This document shows positions 1 to 6,207 of a stretch of 14,043 nt of DNA, piece by piece. Below the pieces are notes generated by a model. That model had not been told where the DNA came from. It did no database searches and worked only from the letters and a program-made list of their open reading frames with translations. Source of the stretch: DATFPQ01 sp035264765 (lineage in GTDB: Bacteria > Actinomycetota > Actinomycetes > Actinomycetales > Angustibacteraceae). Made by a program: the position numbers and the translations under genes. Each line of letters starts with the position of its first letter. Positions within the stretch are counted from its first letter, which is position 1. Location of the stretch: contig DATFPQ010000189.1 in assembly GCA_035264765.1 (NCBI GenBank), positions 1 through 14,043 of the forward strand, given 5' to 3'.

Positions 1-2
1 GC

Positions 3-242
3 GCCTTTCCCGGCTGCCGGCGACCACCGCGCTGGTGCGACGCCCACCACATCCAGCACTGGTCCGACGGCGGGCCGACGTCCCTGGTGAACCTGGTGCT
101 GCTCTGCGACTTCCACCACGACGTGATTCACCACGGCCAATGGAGCGTCACGATAACCGACGGCCGACCCGTGTTCATGCCGCCCGCGTGGCTGGACCCG
201 ACCAGGTCACCCCGCGGACCCACCGATCCCCAAGCCGCCTGA
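3..242 (+). CDS. DUF222/13E12-type HNH endonuclease domain protein, C-terminal fragment (5' end outside window)
   Basis: The reading frame is open from the window edge (first full codon at base 3) and stops with TGA at 240-242, leaving 79 C-terminal residues. They carry a typical HNH fold: a CRRPPRWCDAHH block with two Cys and the His-His pair, then a D-G-G-P-T-S-L-V-N-L block with the central Asn, then C-D-F-H-H as the last zinc or metal ligands. This arrangement is the usual C-terminus of actinobacterial DUF222 (13E12 repeat family) proteins, in which a long N-terminal DUF222 region precedes the HNH. Family knowledge says HNH domains cut or nick DNA; the role of DUF222-HNH proteins is not established, and they are often multicopy and thought to be mobile. 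The DUF222 part lies outside the window, so that assignment rests on the style of the HNH tail. A GC-rich repeat array begins immediately downstream. Confidence 0.85.
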   Translation, partial: AFPGCRRPPRWCDAHHIQHWSDGGPTSLVNLVLLCDFHHDVIHHGQWSVTITDGRPVFMPPAWLDPTRSPRGPTDPQAA

Positions 243-257
243 GTCGGCGGCCCAGGC

Positions 258-572
258 CCCGGCTTCATCAAGAGCGCCGGGCCTACGAAGCGCGCTCGGC
301 CTAGGAGGTCGCGGGCCAGGAGAGCGCGGCCCAGGACAGCGCGGTCCAGGACAGCGCGGGCCCAAGACAGCGCGGGCCCCAACACGAGCGCGGGCCCATG
401 AGGACGCGCGCCCCAACACGAGCGCGGGCCCATGAGGACGCGCGCCCCAACACGAGCGCGGGCCTAGAAGAGCGCGGCCTACGAACAGCGCGGGTCCACC
501 AAGCGGGTGGGCCTACGAAAGCGCGGGCCCACGGGCGCGGGCCGACGAAAGCACGGGCCTACGAGAAGCACA
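258..572. repeat. Degenerate GC-rich tandem repeat array (about 16-18 bp units)
   Basis: This stretch is built from imperfect head-to-tail units starting with gcgcgggcc and continuing with a variable tail such as caggaca, caagaca, catgaggac, ccaacacga or tacgaaa. The most ordered part has a 34-bp period (two units): bases 376-430 are repeated exactly at 410-464. Flanking copies drift progressively. There are no unique spacers and no plausible coding frame, since reading frames in it translate to low-complexity Arg/Ala/Pro-rich peptides. It starts about 15 bp after the HNH gene stop and runs into the last codons of the leftward gene that ends at 559, supplying that gene's TAG stop through the ggcctacga form of the unit. 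The function is unknown. Confidence 0.85.
376..464. repeat. Perfect 34-bp-period core of the tandem array
   Basis: Bases 376-430 match 410-464 without a mismatch at an offset of 34. The period is two sub-units, gcgcgggcccatgaggac (18 bp) and gcgcgccccaacacga (16 bp). Exact identity against the degenerate neighbours suggests recent expansion by slippage or unequal exchange. Confidence 0.9.
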
Positions 573-1227
573 CGGGCGGCGCGTCCAGCGACACGGCCAG
601 CTCGTTCAGCTCGATCGACCTGGTGCGCGGGATGCCGCCAAAGCGGTATCGCACCCTGACCTCTCGCGTGGTGACCGTGTTCCCGGACACTCCTGGCTTG
701 CAGTCCGTGCGAATGTCCACCGCGAGGCCCACCGTGCAATAACCGTGCGCCGGCACCGTGAAGGTGCTCGCGGGCCGCAGGATGCCCATCGCATCGCGGT
801 CTTCGGCACCGACGTACAGCCGAGTACCGCGCGAGTACTCCTCCAGCAGGAGCGGCTCGACGCCGACGACCGTGACCGGAAGCGGGCTGCGGTTCCGCAG
901 ATCGATGACGAGACCGAAGCGCCCGCCATTCGGCATTCCCCCGACCACCAGCTCCGAGCCGAACGCGTTCCGCAGGTCCCTGGCGGGGGTCCCGTAGCCG
1001 AACTCGGCTGTCCCGCCGGTGAGCTGCCCGTCCCACACGACTCCGTCGACGTGCTCGAGCGGTCGGTAGGCAATGACCAGCGTGAGCGCCGACGCGGCGA
1101 TGACTAGCACCGCGACGACCGTGGCCCTCACCGCCCTCCTCCGCGCCGTGGCCGGCGGCCGTGCCGTGCTCGCCGTGATGCCGTCGGGGTTATCGAGCGC
1201 AGGAGCGGCGGTCATGCGCGCGATCAT
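559..1227 (-). CDS. Membrane-anchored extracytoplasmic protein of unknown function
   Basis: This is a 222-residue protein that I do not recognise. Residues 1-32 are a short cytoplasmic, Arg-rich tail (positive-inside). Residues about 35-54 form one hydrophobic helix. The remaining ~165 residues alternate beta-type segments (V/L-rich strands around 94-123 and 186-196), suggesting an Ig-like or beta-sandwich domain outside the membrane. Cysteines at 164 and 176 could form a disulfide; a third is at 220. Two in-frame ATGs (residues 1 and 5) are possible starts. Neither has a strong Shine-Dalgarno; a TAGCCT that could serve as a -10 lies about 12 bp upstream of the first. The last residues and the TAG stop are read out of the edge of the neighbouring tandem-repeat array, so the native C-terminus may have been replaced. 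The frame and hydrophobic pattern make it a convincing gene; its function is open. Confidence 0.7.
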   Translation of the reverse strand: MIARMTAAPALDNPDGITASTARPPATARRRAVRATVVAVLVIAASALTLVIAYRPLEHVDGVVWDGQLTGGTAEFGYGTPARDLRNAFGSELVVGGMPNGGRFGLVIDLRNRSPLPVTVVGVEPLLLEEYSRGTRLYVGAEDRDAMGILRPASTFTVPAHGYCTVGLAVDIRTDCKPGVSGNTVTTREVRVRYRFGGIPRTRSIELNELAVSLDAPPVCFS

Positions 1228-1300
1228 GGCAGCCTTGTCAGGCTAAAACCATCGTCACGACCCCGGATGTGGATGGCCGTGACCGCGATGCGCGACGGCT

Positions 1301-1747
1301 CTACCGAGATCGAGACGGCAGGAGCAGGCGGACGGCGGCAAGCACCAGGTACGCCGCCTCCGCGGCCAGCGTGACGAGCTGTGCCGCGTCGTAGCTTTCC
1401 TCCTTCAGGCCCGGAATCGGCCCGAGCTGCGGCAGCCCAGATCCGGTGTGGGCCAGCACCAGGGCCAGGGCCGTGCCGCCCATGATCGCCGCGCCGGCGA
1501 GCCAAGCGAGAGTGACGTCGCGCAGCAGCAGCCAGACCGCCACCGCGAACGTCACCACGGCTTGAACGACGAAGAGCTTCCCGAGCGTGATGCCTGATAC
1601 CCCGGCGCCGTAGGATCCCGCGAGCGCCCCGTGCACCACCGCGGAGATGACCAGTGCCACCACCCCGGCGTACCGCAGCAGCCGTCCGTTCACCGCCTGA
1701 GTGGCCTCCGCGGTCCGACGTGACGGGGTCGGGCTGAATCCGGACAT
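1301..1747 (-). CDS. Small four-helix integral membrane protein, function unknown
   Basis: The 148-residue product has about four predicted transmembrane segments (roughly residues 25-45, 55-75, 79-99 and 121-142), separated by short loops. The N-terminal 24 residues are polar and Arg-containing. Histidines lie near helix ends at 39 and 100, and a conserved-looking loop rich in Gly/Pro (LPQLGPIPGLKEE) joins helices 3 and 4. The ATG start at 1747 is preceded by GGAG with about 8 bp spacing, which supports it over the slightly longer alternative frame. It follows the sugar-acid operon in the same direction after a 150-bp gap containing 16-bp repeats, so it is probably transcribed separately. 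I cannot assign a function; small membrane proteins of this type are often annotated only as hypothetical. Confidence 0.72.
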   Translation of the reverse strand: MSGFSPTPSRRTAEATQAVNGRLLRYAGVVALVISAVVHGALAGSYGAGVSGITLGKLFVVQAVVTFAVAVWLLLRDVTLAWLAGAAIMGGTALALVLAHTGSGLPQLGPIPGLKEESYDAAQLVTLAAEAAYLVLAAVRLLLPSRSR

Positions 1748-1846
1748 CGCCGATCTCCATTCCTGTGGACCATGCCTCTACAGAGAAACGGATCGCGTCC
1801 TATCGGGTTCATCCGGAAAGGTGGAACCTGGCGTAGCCGGTCCCCA

Positions 1847-1893
1847 GGCGGCACCGTCCCCACGCGGCACCGTCCCCACGCGGCACCGCCCCA
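1847..1893. repeat. Three tandem copies of a 16-bp repeat in an intergenic gap
   Basis: The unit cgcggcaccgtcccca (on the minus strand TGGGGACGGTGCCGCG) occurs at 1847-1862 (first base altered), 1863-1878 (exact) and 1879-1893 (one base short). It lies between the stop of the dehydratase gene and the start of the membrane protein gene, both leftward. It could be a repeated protein-binding site or a transcript 3'-end element; nothing in the sequence decides between them. Confidence 0.85.
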
Positions 1894-1897
1894 CACG

Positions 1898-3043
1898 TCA
1901 CCAGTTGGTGAAGGACCCGTCCCGGCGAGTGAGGTGGGGACGCTCCAGCGCCCGCGCGGTGAGCTCACGCGCGACATCCCGGTCGATGTCCACACCCAGC
2001 CCGGGCTCCTCAGCGGCAACCGCCCGTCCCCCGGTCACCTCGGGGCGGGCCGTGAACACCCCGTCGAGGTCCGGCCGGGGCCCGTGGTCGTACTGCTCCT
2101 GGATCCCGAAGCTGGCGCAGGCGGTGTTGAAGTGCGTGCAGGCCGCCGTCATCACCGGGCCGAGCGGGTTGTGCGTGGCGAGCCGCACGTAGTGGCCCTC
2201 CGCCCAGCCGGCGAGCTTGCGCGCCTCGGTGATCCCCCCGACGATCCCCAGATCCGGCCGGACGAAGTCGACGAGGTCCTCGTCGAGCAGCGGCCGGAAC
2301 GCCCACTTGCTGCCGAGCTGCTCGCCCGCCGCCAGCGGCACCCGGGTGCGGGCGCGCAGCTGGCGGTAGGCCTCCGGGCTCTCGATGCGCAACGGGTCCT
2401 CGACGAAGAAGAGGGTGGCGTCCTCCAGCTCCTGGCACAGCCGAACGGCGTCCGGTGGGTCCAGCCTGGTGTGGACGTCGAGGAGCAGCTCGACGTCGTC
2501 CCCGACGGCCTCGCGGGCGGCGTAGCACCGCTGGACCGCCGCGCGGATCGACTGTCGCGGCTCGAGCACCGGGCTGTCCGGAGTCGGAAGGGCGAACCGC
2601 AAGTGCCGCCATCCCTCCTGCACGAGCGTGCGGCAGCTGTCCAGGAAGTCCTCGAGAGGCCCGTCCTCGCCGGGAACATGCGCGTAGCACGGAACCCAGT
2701 CACGCACCTTGCCGCCGAGCAGCCGGTACACCGGGACGCCGAGTGCCTTGCCCTGCAGGTCCCACAGCGCCAGGTCGATGGCCGAGACGGCCGCCCCGAG
2801 CAGCCGCTCGGTCGGGAAGAACCCCGACCGGCTCATCAGCTGCCAGAGGTGCTCGATGCGCGTGGCGTCCTCGCCCACCACCACGTCCCGCAGGTGCAGC
2901 AGCGCACCCCTGACCGCCTCCTGCCGGGTGCGGATCCCTACCTCGCCGAGTCCGTACAGTCCCTCGTCGGTTTCGACGACGACAAGCATCATCGAGTCGC
3001 CGCGGTCCGGGATGGTGAGGACCTCGACGTCGGTGATCGTCAT
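1898..3043 (-). CDS. Enolase-superfamily (mandelate racemase/muconate lactonizing type) acid-sugar dehydratase
   Basis: This 381-residue protein has the usual size for the superfamily: an N-terminal capping domain (about 1-125) followed by a TIM-barrel domain. Metal ligands are visible as D189 (in L-L-L-D-V-H), E215 (F-V-E-D-P) and E241 (A-A-G-E-Q). D264 and H291 (A-T-H-N-P-L-G-P) resemble the His-Asp dyad. The D-x-H at 189-191 and the HNPLGP block are typical of the galactonate/mannonate dehydratase branch, in which His 191 acts as general acid. The expected reaction is Mg2+-dependent loss of water from an aldonate or aldarate, giving a 2-keto-3-deoxy acid; the exact substrate cannot be read from sequence. 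The start used is ATG at 3043. A GTG at 3052 overlaps the upstream stop as GTGA and would add three residues. It is coupled to the SDR gene, which probably supplies its substrate. Confidence 0.88.
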   Translation of the reverse strand: MTITDVEVLTIPDRGDSMMLVVVETDEGLYGLGEVGIRTRQEAVRGALLHLRDVVVGEDATRIEHLWQLMSRSGFFPTERLLGAAVSAIDLALWDLQGKALGVPVYRLLGGKVRDWVPCYAHVPGEDGPLEDFLDSCRTLVQEGWRHLRFALPTPDSPVLEPRQSIRAAVQRCYAAREAVGDDVELLLDVHTRLDPPDAVRLCQELEDATLFFVEDPLRIESPEAYRQLRARTRVPLAAGEQLGSKWAFRPLLDEDLVDFVRPDLGIVGGITEARKLAGWAEGHYVRLATHNPLGPVMTAACTHFNTACASFGIQEQYDHGPRPDLDGVFTARPEVTGGRAVAAEEPGLGVDIDRDVARELTARALERPHLTRRDGSFTNW

Positions 3044-3048
3044 GGTCT

Positions 3049-3810
3049 TCACGGCGTACAGGTGATCAGGTGGTCCTCCGCGGAGCCACCGTCGTCCTCG
3101 GCCGGCTCGGCGTCGTCCTCTCCCCGCACCGGCTCGTAGCCGAGCTCGTCCATCGCCGACCGCAGGTCCCAGCGCTGCCGGCTGCTCCACGAGACGGCGC
3201 TGTACACGCCGAATCGCACGTCCGCGACCACGGCCCGACCCACGATCCGTCGCAGGTCCCGAGGACCGAGCCAGCCGGCCCGCGCTTCCTCGGGCGACGC
3301 CTCTTCGGCGCAGAGCCCGAGCCGCAGCCCCACCAGGGACAGGTCGGTCCGGTAGGCGTAAGCGCGGGCCAGCGCCTCGTCGAACGCCTTCGTGGCCCCG
3401 TACGCGCAACACGGCGCCGCCGGCCAGCCAGGGTCGATCGGCCACGTGCGCGCTCCCTCGTGCGCGCCCATGGCGTGCACCGAGCTGGCGAAGACGACGC
3501 GGCGCACACCGTGCCGCTCTGCCGCCGCGAGCAGCGCGACGAAACCCTCGACGTTGGGCTCCTCGAGCTCCTGCCAGTCCGCCTCGGGATCCGGGTTGCC
3601 GGCGAGATGGACGACCGCGTCCACCTCGTCGAGCGCAGCGTCGAGCACCTCGCGGTCCGTGAGCTCGCCGACGAACCATCGGGCGCCGTCCGCCTCCGGT
3701 CCCGCCTCACGGTCGAGCAGCCGCAGTCCGCTGCTCCCCTCGAACTCCGGCAGGAGCTGCCCCGCCACTCGACCGGTCGCGCCGGTCACCAACACGTTGT
3801 TGTAGGTCAC
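3049..3810 (-). CDS. NAD-dependent epimerase/dehydratase-family SDR, uronate-dehydrogenase-like
   Basis: This 253-residue extended-type short-chain dehydrogenase has an N-terminal Rossmann nucleotide-binding motif (TGATGRVAG, residues 9-17), an acidic D33 that favours NAD over NADP, and the D-A-V-V-H-L-A-G-N block near 64-72. The catalytic Ser (109/110 in F-A-S-S-V-H), Tyr137 and Lys141 (YGATK) are all present. The F-A-S-S-x-H block, the Y-G-x-x-K-x-x-x-E spacing and the short length resemble bacterial uronate dehydrogenase, which oxidises glucuronate or galacturonate to the aldarolactone. One substrate-contact position (Asn in S-S-N-H of known enzymes) is Val here, so specificity may differ. 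The GTG start at 3810 is fixed by GGAAGGA seven bases upstream. The C-terminal ~25 residues are acidic and low-complexity. Its stop overlaps a possible GTG start of the dehydratase, indicating a two-gene operon for sugar-acid oxidation. Confidence 0.82.
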   Translation of the reverse strand: MTYNNVLVTGATGRVAGQLLPEFEGSSGLRLLDREAGPEADGARWFVGELTDREVLDAALDEVDAVVHLAGNPDPEADWQELEEPNVEGFVALLAAAERHGVRRVVFASSVHAMGAHEGARTWPIDPGWPAAPCCAYGATKAFDEALARAYAYRTDLSLVGLRLGLCAEEASPEEARAGWLGPRDLRRIVGRAVVADVRFGVYSAVSWSSRQRWDLRSAMDELGYEPVRGEDDAEPAEDDGGSAEDHLITCTP

Positions 3811-3817
3811 CCGGCAA

Positions 3818-3824
3818 TCCTTCC
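3818..3824 (-). promoter_or_regulatory. Shine-Dalgarno GGAAGGA deciding the GTG start of the SDR gene
   Basis: On the minus strand GGAAGGA ends seven bases before GTG at 3810. A much longer open frame extends upstream, but it overlaps the divergent gene and has no family similarity. This site therefore sets the start. Confidence 0.7.
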
Positions 3825-3865
3825 GGCAGGCGACACTCCGCGCGATCCCACAGCACACTGACGGG

Positions 3866-4861
3866 ATGGAGGAGGTCCTCGACGCCGGTCCGGACCGGCC
3901 TCGCCGGCCACGGCCGCGGTGGCTGGTGGTCGGCCTCGTCCTCGGCGCCGTGCTCCTGGCCGGCGGCCTAGCGGTCGCATCGATCCTGGACGGGCGCCAA
4001 CCCACACCGCGCCCGGCGGCCGGCGTCGAACCGAGCGCCTCCCGCCAGCCGGCGGCGTCCACGACCTGCCCGACCGACACCATGCCCAGCAGCGGGATGC
4101 CCCGACCCAAGAGGGCACTCGAGGTATCGGCCCTGGTGATCGGCACGTCCGGCCAGGCGACCACCCTCACCCGGCTGGACACGACCGCCCGGCAGGGACC
4201 GTGGACGGTCGTGGTCCGCCGTGCCGACGGCTCGCTCGGCCGGCACGGTGCCGTGGTCACGTTCCCGGTACCGGCAGACTCCAGCCGGCCGGAGAACATG
4301 GCCGGCGCCGTCGCCCGGGGCGAAGGGTCGGTGGTCTGGGCGCTCGGCGGCACCTTCGCGCGCGTGCGGGGGGACGTCGGGGGGGCCGCGCTCCTGGCCA
4401 TCGCCGAGGGGACCACCCTCGTCGACCGTCGACCTGTGGTCCGGCCGCCGGACGGGTTCGAGGTGGTCGCGTCGGCGCCGTACCGGCCGCGTGTGGTGCA
4501 TGAGGTGCGCTACACGGACAACCGGGTCCTCGGCGCGGCCGGCGCCACGCTCGGCTTCGTCTACACCGGGGTGCTGCGGGGCGGCGGCTTCGAGGACCAG
4601 CTGTACGCCGGGCAGCCGCGGTCCGCCGGCGTCGTCCACGGCCACCCAGCTGTCCTGTCGACGGTCATGGGGGGCAACGCCACGCTGGCCTGGTCACCCG
4701 AACCCGGCGTCGTCGCCTACGTCGGGTACAGCGGCCGCAGCCTGGACGACGCCGCCGTGGCGGCGCTCGGCTGCCTCGCCCGGCAGACCCGCCCGCTTAC
4801 CGAGGCGCAGTGGCGGGCGGCGGCTCCGTTCGTCGAGGCACAGACCAACGACTTCGGCTGA
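3866..4861 (+). CDS. Single-pass membrane-anchored protein, function unknown
   Basis: The 331-residue product is not recognised. Residues 1-18 are charged (Arg/Pro-rich), about 19-41 form one hydrophobic helix, and 42-66 are a Pro/Ala/Ser linker. A globular extracytoplasmic domain of about 260 residues follows, rich in beta-type segments (T-V-V-V-R-R, V-V-T-F, L-A-W-S, V-V-A-Y-V-G-Y). It has two cysteines, 68 just after the linker and 303 near the end, which could pair and close the domain. The topology suggests N-in/C-out. No Shine-Dalgarno precedes the ATG, and an earlier start is blocked by the divergent SDR gene 55 bp away, so the message may be leaderless. Two hairpins downstream (4883-4900 and 4923-4942) fit transcription ending before the next gene. 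Codon usage and third-position GC support a real gene. Confidence 0.75.
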   Translation: MEEVLDAGPDRPRRPRPRWLVVGLVLGAVLLAGGLAVASILDGRQPTPRPAAGVEPSASRQPAASTTCPTDTMPSSGMPRPKRALEVSALVIGTSGQATTLTRLDTTARQGPWTVVVRRADGSLGRHGAVVTFPVPADSSRPENMAGAVARGEGSVVWALGGTFARVRGDVGGAALLAIAEGTTLVDRRPVVRPPDGFEVVASAPYRPRVVHEVRYTDNRVLGAAGATLGFVYTGVLRGGGFEDQLYAGQPRSAGVVHGHPAVLSTVMGGNATLAWSPEPGVVAYVGYSGRSLDDAAVAALGCLARQTRPLTEAQWRAAAPFVEAQTNDFG

Positions 4862-4882
4862 CTCGAGGTGACGCATCGACCC

Positions 4883-4942
4883 ACCGGGCCGCACCCCGGT
4901 CAGGACGGCGGCGGGACGCTGAACGCCGCACAGCCGCGGCGT
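4883..4942 (+). terminator. Pair of GC-rich hairpins after the membrane-anchored protein gene
   Basis: The first stem is ACCGGG/CCCGGT (4883-4888 with 4895-4900, six-base loop). The second is ACGCCGC/GCGGCGT (4923-4929 with 4936-4942, six-base loop). They begin 22 bp after the TGA. Neither is followed by a T-run, as is common for actinobacterial terminator candidates, so the call is tentative. Confidence 0.35.
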
Positions 4943-5073
4943 GTCCACCCAAGATCAGCACTGCCGTGGCGCGACGACGATCCTCGGCGGGCGAGTGCGT
5001 CCGGGGACCAGTCCGGCCGATGCTTGCACCTTGCCCCCCCGGGGGCGGATGCTGGCACGGCCGGTGATCCGGC

Positions 5074-5080
5074 GAGGAGG
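5074..5080 (+). promoter_or_regulatory. Shine-Dalgarno GAGGAGG deciding the start of the VCBS/M15 gene
   Basis: GAGGAGG ends six bases before ATG at 5087, and that ATG opens directly onto a signal peptide. The open frame extends 219 bp upstream, but the extension has no secretion signal and reads as spacer sequence. Confidence 0.8.
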
Positions 5081-5086
5081 CGCGCC

Positions 5087-6157
5087 ATGAGGCGTTGCAA
5101 CGCAAGGACGCTGGCCGGTCCAGTGCCCTTCCTGCTGGGGTTTGCGCTGTTCTCGCCGTTCCTTGCGCGGACCGCGGAGCCGGCGGCCGCCGCCCCCGCG
5201 CGGGTGCCGGCCAACACACTCGTGCAACGGACGGTGCCGGCCGTGTTCCGGCCGACGACTGGAGCGTGGGCGCTGCGGGGCCTGCCGGGCGCGACCTTCG
5301 GCCGCCGCGGCGACCAACCCGTCCCCGCCGACTACAACGGCGACGGCCGCACCGACATCGCCGTCTGGCGCCCCACCACCGGAACCTGGCTGCTGCGCGG
5401 CCTCCCCGACGCCACCTTCGGCCGCCGCGGCGACCAACCCGTCCCCGCCGACTACGACGGCAACAGCACGACCGACATCGCCGTCTGGCGCCCAACCACC
5501 GGAACCTGGTTCGTCCGCGGCCTCCCCAGCGTCACCTGGGGTCGCTCGGGTGACGTGCCGGTGCGCGTCGCTACGCCCTCAACGGTCGCCGCACCCTTCC
5601 ATGCCGTCGTGACGGCGGCTCCTGCGGCGCGCATGCGCTCGTCCTGGCGGGCCGGCTGCCCGGTGCCCATCCGCGACCTGCGCCTGCTCACGGTGACCCA
5701 CGTCGGGTTCGACCGCCTCGTGCACCGAGGGGAGCTCGTCGTCCACCGCGCCCAGGCGGATCGGCTGGCGGGGGTGTTCCACCAGCTGTACGACGCCCGC
5801 TTCCCGATCCGGCGGATCCGGTTGGTCGACGAGTACGGGGGGAGCGACGACAGGTCCATGTCCGACGACAACACCTCGGCGTTCAACTGCCGTGCGGTGA
5901 CTGGCCGGCCTGGCGTGTGGTCGCAGCACTCGTATGGCTGGGCCGTCGACATCAACCCGTTCGAGAACCCTTACGTGTCAGGCAGCACCGTGCTCCCACG
6001 GGAGGCGGCGCGGTACGCCGACCGCTCGAGGCGGGACCGCGGCATGATCCACGCCGGGGACGCCACGGTGAAAGCGTTCGGCAGCATTGGCTGGCGGTGG
6101 GGCGGTAGCTGGCGCAAGCCCAAGGACTACCAGCACTTCTCCGTGACCGGACGCTAG
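5087..6157 (+). CDS. Secreted VCBS/FG-GAP-repeat protein with M15-type (VanY/D-Ala-D-Ala carboxypeptidase-like) domain
   Basis: This is a 356-residue exported protein. An N-terminal signal peptide (Arg-rich start, hydrophobic core about 11-27, cleavage likely within the Ala-rich stretch 30-38) is followed by a tandem 40-residue repeat at 55-94 and 95-134, and a partial third copy at 135-159. Each unit has R-P-T-T-G-x-W and an acidic D-Y-N/D-G-D/N loop like Ca2+-binding VCBS/FG-GAP repeats. The C-terminal ~150 residues match the M15 metallopeptidase fold: zinc ligands H281 and D288 (S-Q-H-S-Y-G-W-A-V-D) and H350 (D-Y-Q-H-F-S), with D-P-x-N-type cell-wall peptidase context. The likely role is trimming of peptidoglycan stem peptides or a related cell-surface peptide, with the repeats as an attachment or spacing module. 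The upstream 225-bp gap holds two hairpins belonging to the previous gene and a GCCCCCCCGGGGGC palindrome. Confidence 0.85.
   Translation: MRRCNARTLAGPVPFLLGFALFSPFLARTAEPAAAAPARVPANTLVQRTVPAVFRPTTGAWALRGLPGATFGRRGDQPVPADYNGDGRTDIAVWRPTTGTWLLRGLPDATFGRRGDQPVPADYDGNSTTDIAVWRPTTGTWFVRGLPSVTWGRSGDVPVRVATPSTVAAPFHAVVTAAPAARMRSSWRAGCPVPIRDLRLLTVTHVGFDRLVHRGELVVHRAQADRLAGVFHQLYDARFPIRRIRLVDEYGGSDDRSMSDDNTSAFNCRAVTGRPGVWSQHSYGWAVDINPFENPYVSGSTVLPREAARYADRSRRDRGMIHAGDATVKAFGSIGWRWGGSWRKPKDYQHFSVTGR
5249..5563 (+). repeat. 120-bp in-frame coding repeats (two full, one partial)
   Basis: The units run 5249-5368, 5369-5488 and 5489-5563. Bases 5294-5335 are identical to 5414-5455 over 42 bp, including third codon positions, and the next block (accgacatcg onward) differs by a single base over about 39. 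This implies recent duplication or gene conversion between repeats within the VCBS region. Confidence 0.88.
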
Positions 6158-6207
6158 CCTGCGGGTCTGGCGGGTCCGTCGCGTCGGCGCCCGCCCCGGG
6201 AGCGGCT

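Noticed and set aside
258..572. CRISPR array
   Set aside because: Units are adjacent without unique spacers, too short and too variable, and there are no cas genes in the window.
128..742. Open reading frames on both strands across the repeat array
   Set aside because: Their translations are low-complexity Arg/Ala/Pro/Gly strings produced by the GC-rich repeats, with no start signal or family pattern.
3044..3679. Long N-terminal extension of the dehydratase reading frame
   Set aside because: It runs over the SDR gene in another frame and has no enolase-superfamily character. The family start is at 3043, or at 3052 with GTG.
3811..4416. Long N-terminal extension of the SDR reading frame
   Set aside because: It lies antisense to the membrane-anchored protein gene, and the Rossmann motif begins right after the GTG at 3810 with a good Shine-Dalgarno.
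5033..5046. GCCCCCCCGGGGGC palindrome as a terminator or operator
   Set aside because: The centre is only two bases, so it cannot form a proper hairpin, and simple C/G runs are expected in such GC-rich DNA.
4868..5086. N-terminal extension of the VCBS/M15 protein
   Set aside because: It would bury the signal peptide internally. GAGGAGG before ATG 5087 gives a normal secreted start.
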